Part shown: one piece after another, positions 26,501 through 33,803 of the stretch | Layout: each line of letters opens with the position of its first letter | Numbering within the stretch: position 1 is the first letter of the stretch | From: JAJYKN01 sp035516155 | GTDB lineage: Bacteria; Nitrospirota; UBA9217 | NCBI GenBank assembly: GCA_035516155.1 | Contig: DATJAP010000011.1 | Location: 1-64,000, forward strand | Direction of reading: 5' to 3' | Length of the DNA stretch: 64,000 bases | The notes under the pieces: model-generated | Database searches by the model: none | What the model saw: only the letters and a program-made list of their open reading frames with translations | Told to the model about the DNA's origin: nothing | Made by a program: the position numbers and the translations under genes

Positions 26501-27933
26501 ACAAGGTGGAACAAGGCGGCGAATGGATATTGACCAGGGACACGAATAACCACGGGCTGTATAATCCCTCAGAAAGCATCTGGTCGTTTACGGAGCCGCT
26601 CCATGAACAGGACGCTCAGCCCGTCACCGTCCAGGCGGGCGTAGATATCAGCAACCTGAATCTGGCGTTTCCGAAAGAGGCCGACGTGACAGCCGGACAA
26701 GACATCCAGGACATTACTTATGTAGGTCAGAACATCAACGCGAACGATGTGTCGATGATCAGGGCTGGCGGCGATATAACCATGCAGTACGTTAAGGCAT
26801 CCACGACGAACAACGCGAGCATCGTTGACCAGCCACCCCACGAAGGCCTGATTCAGGGCGGTCCCGGTGTCTTCCTGGTTCAGGCTGGCGGCTCCATCGA
26901 TCTGGGATCGCTCCCAGACGGTATCCAGGCAGTGGGCAACGGCAACAACTTTGAGCTGGGCACGGAAGCGAGCACTTTGATCATCCTGTCCGGATACGGG
27001 TTCAACACATCGGCGGCGGATATGCAGACTTTTTTCAATACCATTCGAACAGCCGGTGACACGTATGCCGAATTGATATCGCAAGGCAAATTAAATGAGG
27101 CAGCGCAGTTGCTGCAAACAACCAGACAAGACACGATCGATCCGCTCCTGGGCGCGCCTACGGGAGCCGGCGACATCAATATGACCTCATCGCAGATCTC
27201 GACCTCCATAGGGCAGTCCGACATCTACGTGATCGCCAACGGCAATCTCAACCTGGGACTGAGCGCGTTACCGACACCCGGTACGATCAGTAATACGACC
27301 GGCATCACGACCAGCGGGGGCGGCTCCATCAACATTTTCGCCCGTCAGGATGTAAACGTCAACGAGTCGCGGGTTATGACCTTTTTAGGAGGCGATATCA
27401 CGATCTGGAGCGACCAGGGAAGCATCAACGCCGGCAGGGGGTCGCGCACCGCGGTCAGCGCCGTCCCGCCAAAAAAAGTAAAGACTGCCCAGGGTCTCTA
27501 CGTGACCGTATTTTCGCCGCCTGCCGTGGGAAGCGGTATCCGGGCCGTGACCTATGGGGAAAACCCGCCGCCGCCCGGCAACATCCATCTCTTCGCACCG
27601 AGCGGTATCATCGACGCGGGTGAAGCAGGGATCGCGGGAGGACAGATAACTCTAGCGGCGCTACAGGTGAACAATGTTGCGAACATTAGCTTTAGCGCGG
27701 GGTCCATTGGCGTGCCCCAGCCGTCCGAGGGAGCCTCGCTGGGGACATTGGCAGGCTCCAGCGTAACACAAAGCAACCAAGCGACCGCGGACGCATCCGG
27801 CTTGAGCGCCGTGCAGGCACAGGCGGCGCAGATGGTCGAGGACATAATTGCAAAGTGGTTGGAAGTGAAAGTAATTGATTTTATTGACGATGATAACAAC
27901 GACCAGAATAATAACGACCAGAATAGTAATTAG
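17509..27933 (+). CDS. TpsA: giant filamentous-haemagglutinin-type exoprotein
   Basis: A 3474-residue exoprotein. ATG 17509 is chosen because GGAGG lies five bases upstream; ATG 17497 is part of that Shine-Dalgarno region. After a signal peptide (1-28, ending ALA) comes the TPS domain, with NAIINWQNFNIGSNSSV and FLINQNGILFGPGSRVNVNG near residue 170 (the NQNG(I/V)LF hallmark). The rest is a Gly/Ser/Thr/Asn-rich parallel beta-helix, with many GGNVALSA-, GGSINIFARQD-like strands and VDVSGG repeats, as in FHA-type adhesins. The C-terminus is Asp/Asn-rich (DDDNNDQNN). No PEP-CTERM tag, RGD or toxin domain is apparent. The predicted shaft would be very long. Confidence 0.95.
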   Translation: MKISFFHMTLRLLCCALVLFPHYALAGAVSIPGFQGSAAARVLVPVAPIAPTSRAEVLTVPGFYNGVSLPAVPANEVPVAVQGNNTGLDTSKGNQGIASTVNTNGGQVTVYQNQQNAIINWQNFNIGSNSSVYFNQQGNSSWTALNRIWDANPSQIYGQLKADGNIFLINQNGILFGPGSRVNVNGLVASALDLIDANFLNNDLEFTLDNYQTLSSPNALAAVSSFGEIDAANGGFAFLFAPRVENFGTINAPAGQVGLAAGTDVLLQPPAQGDTTRSGYYVDVKDDFSAETQSNNPGFVSNDANFGRAVNQANGNLYADGGMVGMYGNNVDQWGVIRSVTAFQNNQGQVELRAANKITTGANSIIDLHVDDAVDPTTGQLPTVDDTFDIQPKVFIGGLIGFNTAAQIDLQGSIVAPAGVVNILAADQVYLETGSSIDVSGVVATLPAPVLDIQLNSIELRDDYTQKGGVLQGENVTTPITSGSTIGDLSQAILNREMTAQERLVGGAMTPNADGSYTAYTGNINIAASNGNIIVKEGAVLNFSGGAITYTGGMVNSTKLLSGSNIYDIGDAPANIQYNAILGNYVESYNGFGIQQSFPGLYFGGASPLMTYVKGYTQGGNAGTVTLTASTVVLDGQLNGSVTSGQYQHTSTMQGSFANTQDYNDALALSKAQGLEAPRAGTLNIGTESLTATNNPASISVLSETVPQTDLTAGSVLPAGQPTLISAQIVNNANLGNLNLYANLSLDTAADASIMLQPGGSFSASARQIDFQGQIAVHGGSISLTTVQNSTSQINAEGNQNSNYIPLDEKITLESGSLLDASGEKIDNSNVGKSSSTASLKYGQTTGGSISIMDETDNGTGVFIKTGAVVNVDGGYTVDQKGNVTGGNAGTLSIQGSNIQLDGDLHGYALADPSGKILGGAIMLASKEIYVGTGASAPPGSFVLTGNRLDDTGFTQITLNSINDLFVESNTTISPSLVRLNDPLLGGSSGASAQSLGQAVYGTELPGNLILLNDSNAFMAGPSSFVAGAGVAFVGSSPVYSNNLKNTENSAASLTLSAGATIQTLPEVSSVTRIANNTPVNPAAVNTQISLSGPSVAIDGTLASPGGNISVQATKFDLVVGDSAGDNASILATGYNQPDLSSTPAGLNLNYQPVNGGNVALSAFGNLTLAASAWVDVSGSNAVQDTIKSSDGTVVTYQDASNPGSVSLTYGTTGGNLNVQGAVSARHAGLAGLSGGSLTISKMDTNNGMSISNLELGYYLVEGFSNLTLKSQNSLIFSDTINNMTIGQKLTLDAPEITGAAGINVAISAPWIVLTNTTTSPAQLSSSTTSGSQITLSSQWIDVIGSMNFIGFDNVTLQAARDITLSQALYENNVVNGIVAPGQLATTGNLILDAERIYPGNYYSFKSSNTLYPDLYSAYTIYADGKVTLQHTIQPDDTAADAPIYSAGGNLTVQGRGGVDVENGVTLAAPLGTITLTAPGQRIYLANGGVLTTAGAAEVNYGLIDSNDIWETEDKANPHGADSASSTPFSANSLPDKSITLNASEVIGQGGSVIDVSGGGSVFGYVFQPGAQGSVDPLTIPGSYIVFKDNSFAMPGTAVYLQGGGGLSAGMYTLLPLNAKDPQNARYAFLPGAYILQTQSVKSLPGPTSLSSDGYPLVVGYSAVADTAIRSSKPEVYSVRSAQDVLAQEGNYEMQSATSGNAGAIAINGTTAVLDGSLKAAALSGYTGGTISLAATNISVQSLAASLLPANFGFNSTLDPSLQGTLTVSADSISSQGFSEVDLGNNSTNSVTIMPGVALNAGVLKLTANQAVTLESGAILGVVQAATGKSGANQINITTPGHLTIASGASVYASQGITLDVNDVEDISGQLKSDSGSLTLKSSAIFFGGDGGKEPTDVGLYLTSMLWNQFATFNNITLVGNNDIQFRTNFTGSSALSVGNSLTLDAAQIIGVNSNGTSVTLTAPIVNLTNSGASSSAVTVAPANSGTFTVNANQINIGGGDVLFGGFSTIGLNSTHDLAFMGQGSLTTGNANLSISAARITTTGTTMTVNNSFGTTSTAITAANFSVYTGANYYNDQNNPNPTGSITITNSGGTPGVTSARGGMLNFQGSSIDQGGVIQVDGGSIALSAAGPGQTDGVILRSGSQILARGTDDAPGGQVVLKSTNGSIVIEGAAVDDSGATVKPASLIDVSAGSQGNAGLISLQAPLGGILINGDLKGNAQGGAGGSLVVDTYQTSNLNTNMINTDMTQLIGIIIAGGFTESIDIRAITGNINIASGQTLQASNVKLTADDATAGQGQINVAGTVEGSEGGSVVLYAMNDLTIQSGGMVKAAASTASSSGGSVLLGSEQGWVTVNGTIDVSGGVSGTGGTIYLRAQRYVNNNNDNDVQINLGGTLRGASAVYAEALQTYQYAQSSLVLDPLINSWLSEAASYAADNTALERLQGAAPAGFSFYLLPGIEVVNSGGDITITNPVNMSLMGLDKNPGVLTIRAAGNLNINGDLTDYPAYEASGVPITSITSAPTVRSSWAFNLAAGADTSSADPLAVNRTGNGGLNIANGAVIYTESAPIRFASAGDTVIGTAPANPGYMINGKNGEAMSYNLASFNGSISGYVGRDLTIAGAIQTATGDIDISIGRDLNLLVGNDTSNDGAGAIRTTGQLTQAAAFAAMGTDPSDPVIIDPATNLPLQGVQQYDLDSTYYWRYNEGGSINVSVGRNVGKFSKGNWTIAEDTLGDTSGPTGWDMFTEIEVMLPSTPSMSYGVFSADYWDGTAGLATMGGGNLIVRSGGDFLAQAGTFGSGNLAIYSGGNVMGRFLNKDGQGEINAMGNFGAFDPASKIDERAQLELFNSRMNVTAQGEIQIGAVLNPTLASDAIEAYRNSFFVQCTYTPDTSVTLSAGTDVTIDGNSPFYNNHQQSDSSFSSLYEQVLPATVNIAARGDIFLFNNFVMTSSPSGNLNLNAGGSVLGDSSTSATTNVQSASILMSDIAPQNWYGLFAIYDYKVEQGGEWILTRDTNNHGLYNPSESIWSFTEPLHEQDAQPVTVQAGVDISNLNLAFPKEADVTAGQDIQDITYVGQNINANDVSMIRAGGDITMQYVKASTTNNASIVDQPPHEGLIQGGPGVFLVQAGGSIDLGSLPDGIQAVGNGNNFELGTEASTLIILSGYGFNTSAADMQTFFNTIRTAGDTYAELISQGKLNEAAQLLQTTRQDTIDPLLGAPTGAGDINMTSSQISTSIGQSDIYVIANGNLNLGLSALPTPGTISNTTGITTSGGGSINIFARQDVNVNESRVMTFLGGDITIWSDQGSINAGRGSRTAVSAVPPKKVKTAQGLYVTVFSPPAVGSGIRAVTYGENPPPPGNIHLFAPSGIIDAGEAGIAGGQITLAALQVNNVANISFSAGSIGVPQPSEGASLGTLAGSSVTQSNQATADASGLSAVQAQAAQMVEDIIAKWLEVKVIDFIDDDNNDQNNNDQNSN

Positions 27934-28042
27934 ATTTCGTATTTAATAAGGACCCATTTTCGTTTTACCGGACTTGAGGATGCTGTTGCGACTATGATAT
28001 TTACCCCCCTCCTGACGACCCCTCGTGCAGCTTGCTACGAAA

Positions 28043-28322
28043 ACATCGATGGGCGTGAAGCGGGGATTGCGGGAGGACAGATGATCCTGGCTGCGCTTCA
28101 TGCGATTGTACGGCAAACATCAGCTTTAGCGTCAGGTCCCTTAGCGAGCCTCAGACTCGGATTCAGCCGCCTCGATGGGGGACATTGGCAGCTCCCGCAT
28201 AACGCAAAAACAGCCAGGTGACTGCGGATTCATCCGGTTCGCGTGCTGAAAAGGTGCAGGCGACGCAGATTGTTGAGGACATAATTTGCAAAGTGGATGG
28301 AATTGAAAGTGAACGATTTTAT
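28043..28322 (+). repeat. degenerate duplicate of the tpsA 3' end
   Basis: This stretch repeats 27609-27885 with many changes and indels. GEAGIAGGQITLAAL of TpsA appears as REAGIAGGQMILAAL here; TADASG...QMVEDIIAKW appears later, in another frame, as TADSSG...QIVEDIICKV. It has frameshifts, so it no longer encodes a TpsA tail. It lies between TpsA and the ExbB fusion and explains the apparent N-terminal extension of the latter. Confidence 0.85.
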
Positions 28323-28343
28323 AGAAGTCGAGACCGAGGAGGA

Positions 28344-30167
28344 ATGAAGAGAGCCGTGTCTATAAATAAGAGATCATTTCAATTGAAAAGTACCCTCACC
28401 AGGATGATCGCCGCCGTGGGCGCGATTGTTATGCTCGGCCTGCTTGCTGCGCCAAACGCGCATGCCTGGTGGGATAGTAAGTGGCAGCAGCGCAAGAAAA
28501 TCCAGTTTGATGCCTCGGCAAAGGCCGCCGACATCAGGGAGAATCTGAACGATGTGCCTGTGCTCATTCGTCTCGATACGGGCAACTTCAGTTTCTCCAG
28601 CGTCAAGGCGGACGGGTCAGATATCCGGTTCGTGAGCAGCGACGACAAGTCTCCGCTGAAGTACCATATCGAAGCGTTTGATCCCAAGGCGGAGTTGGCG
28701 CTGATCTGGGTCAAGGTCCCTCGCATTTCCGCGGGCTCGGACCAGGATTCGATCTGGATGTATTACGGCAATGCATCGGCGCCGGACGGTCAGGACGCAG
28801 GCGGCACTTATGATGTGAACCAAGTCGCGGTGTATCACCTGCGTGAGGCGGACGGCAATCCGAAGGATGCGACCGCCTACGGCAACCACTCGGCCTCATT
28901 CTCCGGGAAGCTCGGCATCCCCTCAGCGGTAGGAAGTGGCGCCCAGTTTAGTGCCGCTGGCGATAGAATGACTATTGCGAGATCCTCCTCCCTGAACTTC
29001 AGCAAGGGGTTCACATTCTCGGTCTGGGTCCGGCCAAGCCAGACCGCGGGGACGGCCGACCTGTTCTCCTGGAACGATGGGAGCCAGTCCATTGTGGTTG
29101 GCATCGATGATGGGAAGGCATACGGAAGCGTCGCTTCCGGGAAGGGGACTGCGTCAACGACGCCGAAGACCGCTTCCCTGACCGCCGGCCTCTGGCATCA
29201 CCTGGCGGTGACCGTGGAACCGGATAAACAGATCACTCTCTATGTGAACGGTGTGGAAGTCGCAACGGCCAGGTTCAAGGGTCCAATTCCGTCGCCTTCA
29301 TCAGATATCGTTATCGCCGGTTCTGAAAAAGGGAATAACCCGTTCCGTGGAGATCTGGACGAAGTGGATCTCTCCAACGTGGCGCGGCCCGCCGCCTGGA
29401 TAAAGGCGGCGTTCCAGAGCCAAGGACCGGAGGGCTTGTTGACGTCTTATATGGAGGGAGAATCGGAAGTTGGCGGCGGTGAGTCCCTTACCATCCACCT
29501 CATGAAGATCATCATCAGGACCATTACACTTGACGGATGGCTTATTATCGGGGTGCTGGTGTTCTTGGGCTTCGCGTCCCTCTATATCTTCCGACAGAAG
29601 ATTGTAGCGCTGAACCAGGCCAAGAAGGGGAATCAGACCTTTACCCAATCTTTCCGGGATCTGGATCATCCCCTGTCCCTTCTCCAGAACGAGGATGACT
29701 TCCAGGGATCGACCCTCTACCGCGTCTATCGTGCCGGATGTGAGGAATTGAAAATCCGCATCGAAAAACGGGGAGAATCCCTCACTGGATGGGTGGGGCT
29801 GTCGGAGCGGGCCATGGACGGCTTTCGCGCTGCAATCGAGAAGGAGGCCATGTACGAAAGCAGACGGCTGGCAGCGGGCATGGTCATCATGAACATAAGC
29901 GTTGCCGGCGGCCCATTCCTGGGGCTGCTCGGAACGGTCTGGGGAGTGATGAATACGTTTGCCGGGCTGGCCGAGAGCGGAGAAGCCAACCTGGCAGCAA
30001 TCGCTCCCGGCGTTGCATCGGCCCTTTCCTGCACGCTGGCGGGGCTCCTGGTTGCGATCCCCGCATTGTTCGCCAGCAGCTACATCACGGGCCGCATCAA
30101 GGACATGAACGCCGATGTGAACGTCTTTATCGACGAGTTCATCCTCAAACTGGAAGAGGGGAAATAG
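28344..30167 (+). CDS. ExbB/MotA-type proton-channel protein fused to periplasmic DUF2341 and LamG domains
   Basis: A 607-residue protein. The start 28344 is preceded by AGGAGG; upstream in-frame codons belong to the decayed tpsA duplicate. A signal/anchor segment (about 18-45, ending NAHA) is followed by DUF2341 (about 46-150: WWDSKWQQRKKIQFDAS..., SIWMYYGN), then a LamG/ConA-like lectin domain (about 165-330: FTFSVWVRPSQ, LWHHLAVTVE, GDLDEVDLSNVARP). The rest is an ExbB/TolQ/MotA-type unit: a first membrane helix at ~395-415, then ISVAGGPFLGLLGTVWGVMNTF and the helical pair ending near 590. ExbD and TonB genes follow with no gap, so this is a full energy-transducing set whose ExbB carries a large carbohydrate-binding-type domain in the periplasm. 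Confidence 0.88.
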   Translation: MKRAVSINKRSFQLKSTLTRMIAAVGAIVMLGLLAAPNAHAWWDSKWQQRKKIQFDASAKAADIRENLNDVPVLIRLDTGNFSFSSVKADGSDIRFVSSDDKSPLKYHIEAFDPKAELALIWVKVPRISAGSDQDSIWMYYGNASAPDGQDAGGTYDVNQVAVYHLREADGNPKDATAYGNHSASFSGKLGIPSAVGSGAQFSAAGDRMTIARSSSLNFSKGFTFSVWVRPSQTAGTADLFSWNDGSQSIVVGIDDGKAYGSVASGKGTASTTPKTASLTAGLWHHLAVTVEPDKQITLYVNGVEVATARFKGPIPSPSSDIVIAGSEKGNNPFRGDLDEVDLSNVARPAAWIKAAFQSQGPEGLLTSYMEGESEVGGGESLTIHLMKIIIRTITLDGWLIIGVLVFLGFASLYIFRQKIVALNQAKKGNQTFTQSFRDLDHPLSLLQNEDDFQGSTLYRVYRAGCEELKIRIEKRGESLTGWVGLSERAMDGFRAAIEKEAMYESRRLAAGMVIMNISVAGGPFLGLLGTVWGVMNTFAGLAESGEANLAAIAPGVASALSCTLAGLLVAIPALFASSYITGRIKDMNADVNVFIDEFILKLEEGK

Positions 30168-30584
30168 ATGCGCCGCGGAAAGAACCCCTATGACGACCAT
30201 AAAGTGTACGACGAGATCAACGTGGTCCCCATGCTGGACCTGGCTTGGAACCTCCTGCTGGTGTTCATGATCGTCGTGACAGCGTCTGTACAGGGGATCA
30301 GCGTCAACCTTCCCAAGGCGAGCGCGGCCGCGAGCAAGGTCAAATCTACAACCAAGGCGATCACCATCACCGGGGACGGGACGGTCTATCTCGACAGTTT
30401 TCCCGTGACTTTGCCCGAGTTGGAGAGCAGGCTCCGGCAGTACAAGGGCGCGGACCCCAATTTCCCGGTGGTCATTCGGGGCGATGAGAAGATCTCCTAC
30501 AAGAGCGTCATAGATGTGCTGGACATCCTGCAGCGGCTTGAGATCACTCAACTGGGCCTGGTGACGCAGAAGCTGGTGAAGTGA
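30168..30584 (+). CDS. exbD: ExbD/TolR-type biopolymer transport protein
   Basis: A 138-residue protein starting immediately after the ExbB-fusion stop codon. The cytosolic N-terminus (YDEINVVPMLDLAWNLLLVF) includes the conserved membrane Asp (MLDLAW, about residue 24) that carries protons in ExbD/TolR/MotB proteins. After one transmembrane helix comes a periplasmic domain (KAITITGDGTVYLDSFPV ... VVIRGDEKISYKSVIDVLDIL) typical of the family. Length is normal. It should form the stator channel with the upstream ExbB fusion. Confidence 0.92.
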   Translation: MRRGKNPYDDHKVYDEINVVPMLDLAWNLLLVFMIVVTASVQGISVNLPKASAAASKVKSTTKAITITGDGTVYLDSFPVTLPELESRLRQYKGADPNFPVVIRGDEKISYKSVIDVLDILQRLEITQLGLVTQKLVK

Positions 30585-30685
30585 AGGGGCATTTGGCCCA
30601 TGAGAAACAAATACCAGGAACGAAGTGCCAAATAGCCCATAAGCAAGCGGCAAGGTTTCGATTGCATCGTGCGGAGCAACGGCTG

Positions 30686-31378
30686 ATGTCCGGCAAACAA
30701 GAAAAAAAGTCCTTTCCCTGGATCCTTATCACTGTGATGATCGTTCTGACCGCAGGGGGTGTGTATATTGTCAAAACGGTCCTGTCTGAGAACGAACCGC
30801 GCAGGAAGGACACCACGGCTACCGTTACGTTGCTTAAGCCTCCGCCTCCGGTCCAGGTAAGGGAAAAGCCGCCCGAGATCAAGGAGGTCCCCAAGGAGAA
30901 TATTATCGATCCGGGGGTGAAGAACGAGACACAGAACCAAAACGCCGGTAGCAAGGACAACACGCAGGCCGGAGATAACCTGGGTGTCGATACAGAAGGA
31001 GGAGCAGGCAGCGACAGCTTCGGTTTGGTCGGGAAAAAGGGGGGCAGGAGCATTATTGCCGGAGGATCAGGGGTCGGGAATCTCTCTCTTCTTACCAGAT
31101 TCTCGGCCTATACGCAGATCGTAACGACGGAAATCAGAAAAAAGGTCATGAAGCGGCTGGATGAGAAAGGTGGTATCCCCACGGGCAAACTTCAGGCCGT
31201 TGTCAGGATAAAAGTGGATATTGATGGCAAGGTCACTGATTACCAGATCATCGGTTCTTCGGGGAACAACAGAGTGGATGATGCGGTCATCCAGTCCCTC
31301 CGTTCTCTTCGGATCAGTGAACCGCCGCCGGAGGGAATGCCGCGAACGATGAACATCAGAATCATTTCTCAGGGCTGA
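30686..31378 (+). CDS. tonB: TonB-family energy transducer
   Basis: A 230-residue protein from ATG 30686, with GCGGAG upstream; an in-frame GTG at 30581 overlaps the exbD stop but would add a 35-residue tail unlike TonB N-termini. One transmembrane helix (about 11-31) precedes a Pro-rich stretch (KPPPPVQVREKPPEI), a Gly/Ser/Asn-rich periplasmic span and a C-terminal TonB domain (QAVVRIKVDIDGKVTDYQII ... AVIQSLRSLRIS ... MPRTMNIRI). The usual partner would be a TonB-dependent receptor; none is present here. The neighbours are TpsB/TpsA and a porin, so the client may be one of these. Confidence 0.85.
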   Translation: MSGKQEKKSFPWILITVMIVLTAGGVYIVKTVLSENEPRRKDTTATVTLLKPPPPVQVREKPPEIKEVPKENIIDPGVKNETQNQNAGSKDNTQAGDNLGVDTEGGAGSDSFGLVGKKGGRSIIAGGSGVGNLSLLTRFSAYTQIVTTEIRKKVMKRLDEKGGIPTGKLQAVVRIKVDIDGKVTDYQIIGSSGNNRVDDAVIQSLRSLRISEPPPEGMPRTMNIRIISQG

Positions 31379-31410
31379 TACCCAAGCATGAACGGCCCGA
31401 TACTATTGCC

Positions 31411-33057
31411 ATGAGAGGAACCAGGCACATATCGATGAAAAAGCATAGTCAAATTCCGCCATTAGCATCCCTGACGGGGATGAGCAGAAATATCATTCAC
31501 GGCAGTGCGGGGCTCCTGCTGTCGATCATCATGGGCTGTGCATCGGTTTCAAGACCCGTGACCATCATGCATGAAAGCACGCCGTCCGAGAGCGACATCG
31601 CCACGGCCTACTGGGAGTCCCACAAGCAACCAGCCGAACAGGCGAGGCAGGGGAATGCAAACCAGCACGACGAAGCCGGAGCCGCTGTTGGTGTGCCGTC
31701 GTCAGCCGTGAGCACCGAAGGGACGGGGACTGTCGGCGCTCCGGAGGCACATGAAAGGGAGCTGATCGAGAACATAACAGCTCGAGTGACCCAAGAGGTT
31801 GAGAATGCCGTCAAGGAGGAGGTCAGAAACGACGTCATGGATGAGATGTACCGGGAGATATGGAAAGTGGACTGGGCAATGAAGGAGAAGGACAAGCGAA
31901 TCCGCTTTGGCGGCGACATACGTCTGCGGTATGAGAAAGACATCTTTGGCAGTAATAATGCCGCTTTTGCGCAGCCGTCAGACCCGAGTGAACTCATGAA
32001 TACTACCATCGACCAGGACCTCTTTAAATATCGGGTACGTTTTGGCGCGGAGGCGATGATAAATGACCAGATGGATGCGGTCATTCGCCTGTCCACGGGG
32101 AACACGACAAATCCCGTGTCGACCAATGCGACCATGGGAAACTACATGAACAAGGACTCTATTGTGTTCGATCTTGCCTATCTTAAGTGGCGTCCTTGGA
32201 ATTCGGTCACCCTGTATGGGGGGAGAATGCCTAATCCATTTTTTTCGACCGATCTTTTGTGGGCCAAGGATTTGAATTTCGAGGGGTTTGCTTTGCATGC
32301 AAGATTGCCCACGCCGAATGTGGACTCGTGGACTCCCTTTTTCACTGCCGGTGCTTTTCCGCTGGAGCAGAATGCTTTCGGCTCGGAACAGAAATGGCTT
32401 CTGGCCAGTCAGGTGGGACTGGATCGAAAAAGTCAGAAAGGCGTAGCTGTCAAGATCGGTTCTGCCTACTACGATTTTAAGAACATCACCGGCATTCCTA
32501 ATGATCCTAACAGCCCGGGCGATACCAACTGGACTGCCCCCTTGTTTCAACAAAAGGGGAACACCCTGTTCAATATCAGCTCGAACCCGTCCGTCATTGT
32601 GACGGCCCTCGCTTCGGAATTCAAGGAACTCGACATCACGGGGACCCTCGATATAGGTTTCTGGGACCCCATTCATGTCGCTTTACTTGGCGATTATGTC
32701 AAAAACTTCGGTTTTAATCAAGCCGACGTTGCAGCGAGGACGGGCATTCCTAATCCCCCCGAGCAAGTCGAGGGCTACCAATATGGCGTGTCCATAGGGC
32801 ATCCGACCACTTACGAATCTGGTCAGTGGAAGGTGTATTTCTACGTAAAACACCTGGAGGCGGACGCCGTAGTGGACGGCTTCACGGACCCCGATTTCCA
32901 TCTTGGAGGCACCAATGCGAAGGGCTGGATTTTGGAAACCGATGTCGGGTTGCTAAAGAACAGCTGGCTTACGCTTAAATGGCTGACGGCGGATGAAATC
33001 AGCGGTCCACCACTGGCGATCGATGTGCTGCAGGTGGATTTAAATGCAAGATTCTAG
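31411..33057 (+). CDS. putative porin, lipoprotein-like
   Basis: A 548-residue protein. The N-terminus has a hydrophobic segment ending IIMGCASVS, a lipobox-like site (Cys about residue 44), so the mature protein may be lipid-anchored. A Ser/Ala/Gln-rich linker and a coiled-coil (ERELIENITARVTQEVE...) come next. From residue ~165 the sequence matches the 'putative porin' barrel family: RFGGDIRLRYEKD, YRVRFGAEAMINDQMDAVIRL and many later aromatic-rich strands, ending in ...LNARF. Alternative ATGs at 31435 or 31480 are possible. It sits 32 bp after tonB. The coiled-coil plus barrel could bind the cell wall and the outer membrane. Confidence 0.75.
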   Translation: MRGTRHISMKKHSQIPPLASLTGMSRNIIHGSAGLLLSIIMGCASVSRPVTIMHESTPSESDIATAYWESHKQPAEQARQGNANQHDEAGAAVGVPSSAVSTEGTGTVGAPEAHERELIENITARVTQEVENAVKEEVRNDVMDEMYREIWKVDWAMKEKDKRIRFGGDIRLRYEKDIFGSNNAAFAQPSDPSELMNTTIDQDLFKYRVRFGAEAMINDQMDAVIRLSTGNTTNPVSTNATMGNYMNKDSIVFDLAYLKWRPWNSVTLYGGRMPNPFFSTDLLWAKDLNFEGFALHARLPTPNVDSWTPFFTAGAFPLEQNAFGSEQKWLLASQVGLDRKSQKGVAVKIGSAYYDFKNITGIPNDPNSPGDTNWTAPLFQQKGNTLFNISSNPSVIVTALASEFKELDITGTLDIGFWDPIHVALLGDYVKNFGFNQADVAARTGIPNPPEQVEGYQYGVSIGHPTTYESGQWKVYFYVKHLEADAVVDGFTDPDFHLGGTNAKGWILETDVGLLKNSWLTLKWLTADEISGPPLAIDVLQVDLNARF

Positions 33058-33120
33058 GGGTCGAAGAATGTACTTCCGGTCCTGTTTCCCTAGTCGGCCC
33101 GGCTCAGCTCTGGAGAAAAC

Positions 33121-33789
33121 ATGAAAGTGCCACCGATACAAAAATTCACGCTTCCCGTTGTTACCCTGGCGGCTGGCCTTTTAATTGGGCTGGGTGTGGG
33201 CCAGATGCAGGTCATGAAGGAACAGAAGATCTGCCAGGAAAAGGTCCGGGAGAAGGACAAGAGGATCGCCTTCATTCAGAAGAAGGCAACTGAGGAAAGG
33301 GCCGAGGCCACCAGCTCGCTGGAGCAACAATGCAGTGACAACGTGAATAAACTACAGGTTGCTCTTCTCAGCGAGAAAAAGAAAACAACGAACTTGGGCA
33401 GCCAGGTGGGAACGCTTACCGAGCAGGTGCAGAAACTGGAAGTGCGGGTCAAGGCGGCTGATGAAATAGCGGCCAAAACCAAACAGGACCTCCAGGAAGC
33501 ACTGCGGAATAACAAGGATCTGGATCGGGAACTAAAAAAAACAGACGGGGAGAAGCAGGCCGTTCAGGCGGACTTGAAACGGATGACGCGGGAACTGGGC
33601 ACCTGTTCTTCGAACAACGCCAAGCTGGCACTGATCGCAGATGAACTCGTCAAGAAATACAAGGATAAGGGGATCGGCGCGGCACTCCTCGAGAGGGAGC
33701 CGCTCACGCAGGTACGGAAAGTGGAACTAGAGCAGCTTACGAGCCAGTATCAGGAAGAGATCGAGCAGATGAAGATCAATCAAAAATAA
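33121..33789 (+). CDS. membrane-anchored coiled-coil protein
   Basis: A 222-residue protein. One N-terminal membrane segment (about 8-28) and then a long charged coiled coil (about 35-180), rich in Glu, Lys and Gln with heptad-like spacing (EKVREKDKRIAFIQKKATEE, VQKLEVRVKAADEI). It ends near LTSQYQEEIEQMKINQK. No enzymatic motif. The layout suits a periplasmic spacer or tether. It lies between the porin and the PpiC gene, 14 bp before the latter, so it probably belongs to the secretion unit. Function unknown. Confidence 0.65.
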   Translation: MKVPPIQKFTLPVVTLAAGLLIGLGVGQMQVMKEQKICQEKVREKDKRIAFIQKKATEERAEATSSLEQQCSDNVNKLQVALLSEKKKTTNLGSQVGTLTEQVQKLEVRVKAADEIAAKTKQDLQEALRNNKDLDRELKKTDGEKQAVQADLKRMTRELGTCSSNNAKLALIADELVKKYKDKGIGAALLEREPLTQVRKVELEQLTSQYQEEIEQMKINQK

Positions 33790-33803
33790 GGAGGCACCAT
33801 AAC

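Noticed and set aside
28218..28343. In-frame N-terminal extension of the ExbB fusion from ATG 28218
   Set aside because: The extra residues are the decayed tpsA tail. The signal sequence and Shine-Dalgarno fit the start at 28344.
29301..30653. A 450-residue open frame on the minus strand
   Set aside because: It lies opposite the ExbB fusion and ExbD, whose domains are unmistakable. The minus frame has low-complexity His/Asp/Gln-rich composition and no motif or ribosome-binding site.
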